Assembly (NCBI GenBank): GCA_023261465.1
Contig: JAHFOW010000130.1
Location: 1 to 8,414 of the forward strand
Source: Planctomycetota bacterium
GTDB lineage: Bacteria > Planctomycetota > Brocadiia > Brocadiales > Brocadiaceae
Length of the DNA stretch: 8,414 nt
Direction of reading: 5' to 3'
The notes under the pieces are model-generated. The model was not told the origin of the DNA, did not search any database, and saw only the letters and a list, made by a program, of their open reading frames with translations. Positions 6,471-8,414 of the stretch are shown here, in pieces (positions within the stretch are counted from its first letter, which is position 1; each line of letters starts with the position of its first letter). The position numbers and the translations under genes are program-made.

Positions 6471-7580
6471 ATGATGAAAATTAAAGAACTTTTAGCGGAA
6501 ATGGTGCGTATTGATGCATCGGATATATATATTACCGTAGACCTTCCTCCGATATACCGTAAAGAGGGTATTAATATCCCCATGGGAACAAATAAGCTCA
6601 CGGGAGAAGATACCCGTCTTCTGGCCGAAAGTATCATGAGTGAAAAACAGAAAAGGGATTTTTATGAAAAAATGGAAATGAACCTGTCCCTTTTTTATCC
6701 GGAACTTGGACGATTCCGGGTAAACATCTTCTTCCAGCAGAAAAATATTGGCATAGTCATACGTCAGATTAAAATTAATATAAAAACGATTGATGATTTG
6801 CAGCTTCCACAAATACTTAAAGATATTTCCATGACGAAGAGAGGATTCGTGTTGGTCGTAGGCGCTACAGGATCAGGAAAATCAACCACCCTTGCCGCTA
6901 TGATTGATCATAGAAACAGCAACAGTTCAGGACATATTATCAGTGTGGAAGACCCCATTGAATTTGTGCATCAGCACAAGAAATCTGTGATTACTCAGAG
7001 GGAAGTTGGTATTGACACCTTGTCATTTGGAGACGCCTTGAAAAATACCTTGCGTCAGGCGCCGGATGTTATCCTTATTGGCGAAATCCGCGATACGGAA
7101 ACCATGGAATCGGCCATTATCTTTGCAGAAACAGGACACCTTTGTTTGGGAACCCTTCATTCGAATAATGCCAACCAAGCTATTGAACGAATTGTAAATT
7201 TTTTTCCGGCAGAACGTCATGAACAAATATACCTGTTGCTTTCACTCAATATGCGCGCTATTATCTCGCAAAGATTGGTGCCAGCTAAAGATGGGCGGAG
7301 AGTGGCTGTTTTTGAAGTAATGCTTGATACGGCAAGGGTGAAAGACCTTATTCTCAAGAAAGAGATTGGGAATTTAAGGGGAGTTATTGCAAGCGGGGAG
7401 CATGAGGGAATGATGGTCTTTGATCAGTCGTTATTCAATATTTACAAACAGGGGATAATTAGTTATGAAAATTGTCTTGCATACGCAGATTGTCCGAACG
7501 ACCTGCGTATACGCATTAAGACTGAGCGAATCGAAGAGACGCAAGAGGATAAAACGGAGCATTTTAAATTAAAAATATAG
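6471..7580 (+). CDS. pilU: PilT/PilU-type pilus retraction ATPase, PilU-like
   Basis: This 369-residue paralogue of the upstream pilT product carries all core motifs: A-S-D-I-Y-I (16-21), Walker A G-A-T-G-S-G-K-S-T (131-139), E-D-P-I-E (160-164), Walker B D-V-I-L-I-G-E-I-R-D (199-208) with E205, and His box T-G-H-L-C-L-G-T-L-H-S (221-231). Residues 290-296 (V-K-D-L-I-L-K) replace the AIRNLIRE motif. The segment M-M-V-F-D-Q-S-L-F (314-322) and N-D-L-R-I-R-I-K (343-350) match the PilU C-terminal pattern. PilU is an accessory retraction motor that in studied species works with PilT. Two tandem ATGs (6471 and 6474) are possible; the ribosome site is weak (GGG at 6458-6460). A charged tail (351-369) extends past the usual PilU end. 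The TAG stop is followed in the same frame by the GspE-like segment. Confidence 0.92.
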   Translation: MMKIKELLAEMVRIDASDIYITVDLPPIYRKEGINIPMGTNKLTGEDTRLLAESIMSEKQKRDFYEKMEMNLSLFYPELGRFRVNIFFQQKNIGIVIRQIKINIKTIDDLQLPQILKDISMTKRGFVLVVGATGSGKSTTLAAMIDHRNSNSSGHIISVEDPIEFVHQHKKSVITQREVGIDTLSFGDALKNTLRQAPDVILIGEIRDTETMESAIIFAETGHLCLGTLHSNNANQAIERIVNFFPAERHEQIYLLLSLNMRAIISQRLVPAKDGRRVAVFEVMLDTARVKDLILKKEIGNLRGVIASGEHEGMMVFDQSLFNIYKQGIISYENCLAYADCPNDLRIRIKTERIEETQEDKTEHFKLKI

Positions 7581-7802
7581 AAGACTGCTATAAAGATCAA
7601 ACGTTTAATAGCAAAGAACGCTTCCGAAGATAAACTCTGGGATTCTGCACGGGCGTCTGGCATTATATCGCTCTTTGATGATGCATGCGCAAAGGTGAAA
7701 GAAGGGATAACCACGGTTGAAGAAGTGCTTTCGAAAATACCTATAAGGTATTGGAAAAAAGACACGGGTGAAATGAATACATTGCCAATAGAAGTACAAT
7801 GA
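7581..7802 (+). pseudogene. Orphan GspE/PilB-type C-terminal segment, in frame after the pilU stop
   Basis: The 73 codons after the pilU TAG, in the same frame, are open to a TGA at 7800-7802. They encode I-K-R-L-I-A-K-N-A-S-E-D, then G-I-I-S-L-F-D-D-A-C-A-K-V, then GITTVEEVLSKIP. This is the order of motifs at the extreme C-terminus of type II secretion/pilus assembly ATPases (GspE, PilB): an I-x-x-L-I segment, G-x-x-x-L-x-x-D-A, then G-I-T-T-x-E-E-V. A short R-Y-W-K-K tail follows. There is no ATG, GTG or TTG near the front; the first GTG is well inside, at about codon 39. It could be the surviving end of a deleted ATPase gene, or the second half of a longer PilU reached by readthrough of TAG. 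Its intact frame argues against long decay. The homology call is from motif recognition only. Confidence 0.6.
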
Positions 7803-7841
7803 ATTTTTCATTAATTACAAAGAAAAGAGGTTTAAACTGGA

Positions 7842-8414
7842 ATGAATAAGATAGAGGAAAAGGTACTGGAACTGGCCTTAAAACATACGCCTTCTGTGGA
7901 GATTATTTATGAAGAGGGAGAGACGCGTTCTGTAAGTTTTGAAAATAATAATCTGAAATATATCAATACGAAATCTATTCGGGGGATTGGTCTCCGCGTA
8001 ATTATGGATGGAAGGATTGGGTTTTCCAGTACAACTGATTTTAGAAAGCCGGAGAAGCTCGTTGCAAATGCCATAGAAAGCGCAAAATTCGGGCAGTGTG
8101 CCACCTTTGAGTTTCCTTCTAAAAATAATTTTCCCAAAATCGCCGTTTTCGACCAAAGCGTTGTTGACTACCCAATCCACAAATGCGTGGATATGGGAAA
8201 GGAAGCAATAGAGAAGGCATTATCCGTAAATTCCAGTTATGAATGTAGTGTGGGCATCGGGAAAGGACAAGGTATGCGGCGGCTTATGAACTCGAAGGGT
8301 CTCGATATCTCCGTTGCATCTACATCGTTTGGTATCGGTATTGACATATTGCAGATTAAAGAGCAGAGCTTTCTTTCTATCAGCGAGGGAGAAGGCGCAA
8401 AGCAGATTGTGACA
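7842..8414 (+). CDS. pmbA: PmbA/TldE-family metalloprotease subunit, N-terminal part (runs off right edge)
   Basis: The first 191 residues are present, open to the window edge. The protein belongs to the TldD/PmbA family: V-E-I-I-Y-E-E-G-E-T-R-S-V-S-F-E (19-34) followed by N-N-L-K-Y-I-N-T-K-S-I-R-G-I-G-L-R-V (36-53) is the typical N-terminal layout. N-S-K-G-L-D-I-S (150-157) matches the N-S-x-G segment shared by these proteins. It is called PmbA/TldE rather than a second TldD because the partner TldD lies upstream and the pattern fits, but the C-terminal half, where TldD has and PmbA lacks the HExxxH motif, is outside the window. The ATG at 7842 has AAGAGG (7825-7830) 11 bases upstream. A 16-codon ORF starting at 7799 overlaps both the GspE-like stop and this start, and may couple their translation. 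Confidence 0.85.
   Translation, partial: MNKIEEKVLELALKHTPSVEIIYEEGETRSVSFENNNLKYINTKSIRGIGLRVIMDGRIGFSSTTDFRKPEKLVANAIESAKFGQCATFEFPSKNNFPKIAVFDQSVVDYPIHKCVDMGKEAIEKALSVNSSYECSVGIGKGQGMRRLMNSKGLDISVASTSFGIGIDILQIKEQSFLSISEGEGAKQIVT

Noticed and set aside
1..8414. Mobile element, CRISPR array, tRNA/rRNA or defence island
   Set aside because: No direct-repeat/spacer pattern, transposase or integrase motif, or tRNA cloverleaf was seen. Every large ORF belongs to a housekeeping or pilus family.

Overview
The window looks like a piece of a chromosome from the Planctomycetota/PVC group, plausibly a Brocadiales (anammox-type) planctomycete. The main clue is the small lysine-rich protein at 130-408, which resembles a short basic family I associate with Planctomycetes, Verrucomicrobia and Chlamydiae. 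The moderately AT-rich sequence and the mix of housekeeping and type IV pilus genes fit this, but the genus is inference. There are no phage, transposon, CRISPR, tRNA or rRNA signals.

Left part, minus strand (1-1335): three genes read leftwards. First comes a single-pass membrane protein with a SPOR-like C-terminal domain, then the small basic protein, then the N-terminal 43 residues of a class I PLP aminotransferase that runs off the left edge. The last two overlap by one base (TAATG), so they are probably translationally coupled.

Middle (1336-1729): a 394-base gap between divergent genes. It holds a good sigma70-type promoter pointing right (1473-1500), a candidate promoter pointing left (1418-1444) covered by a perfect 8-bp inverted repeat, and a leader of about 220 nt upstream of ligA. 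The leader contains an 11-bp closing stem around a 7-bp hairpin, then a set of competing GGGCAT/ATGCCC hairpins next to an 8-codon mini-ORF. This is the least explained non-coding stretch of the window.

Right part, plus strand (1730-8414): a complete NAD-dependent DNA ligase, then a probable operon of tldD, pilT, a 27-codon mini-ORF, pilU, an orphan GspE/PilB-type C-terminal segment, and the start of pmbA (tldE). TldD and PmbA are the two halves of one metalloprotease, and here their genes are separated by the pilus retraction ATPase pair PilT/PilU. tldD and pilT overlap by one base. The GspE-like segment (7581-7802) lies in the same frame as pilU, immediately after its TAG stop, and has no start codon of its own. 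It is either a relic or a second half reached only by readthrough. No complete new defence or mobile system is visible. The best leads are the ligA leader RNA, the in-frame GspE-like tail and the interleaved tldD-pilT-pilU-pmbA order.
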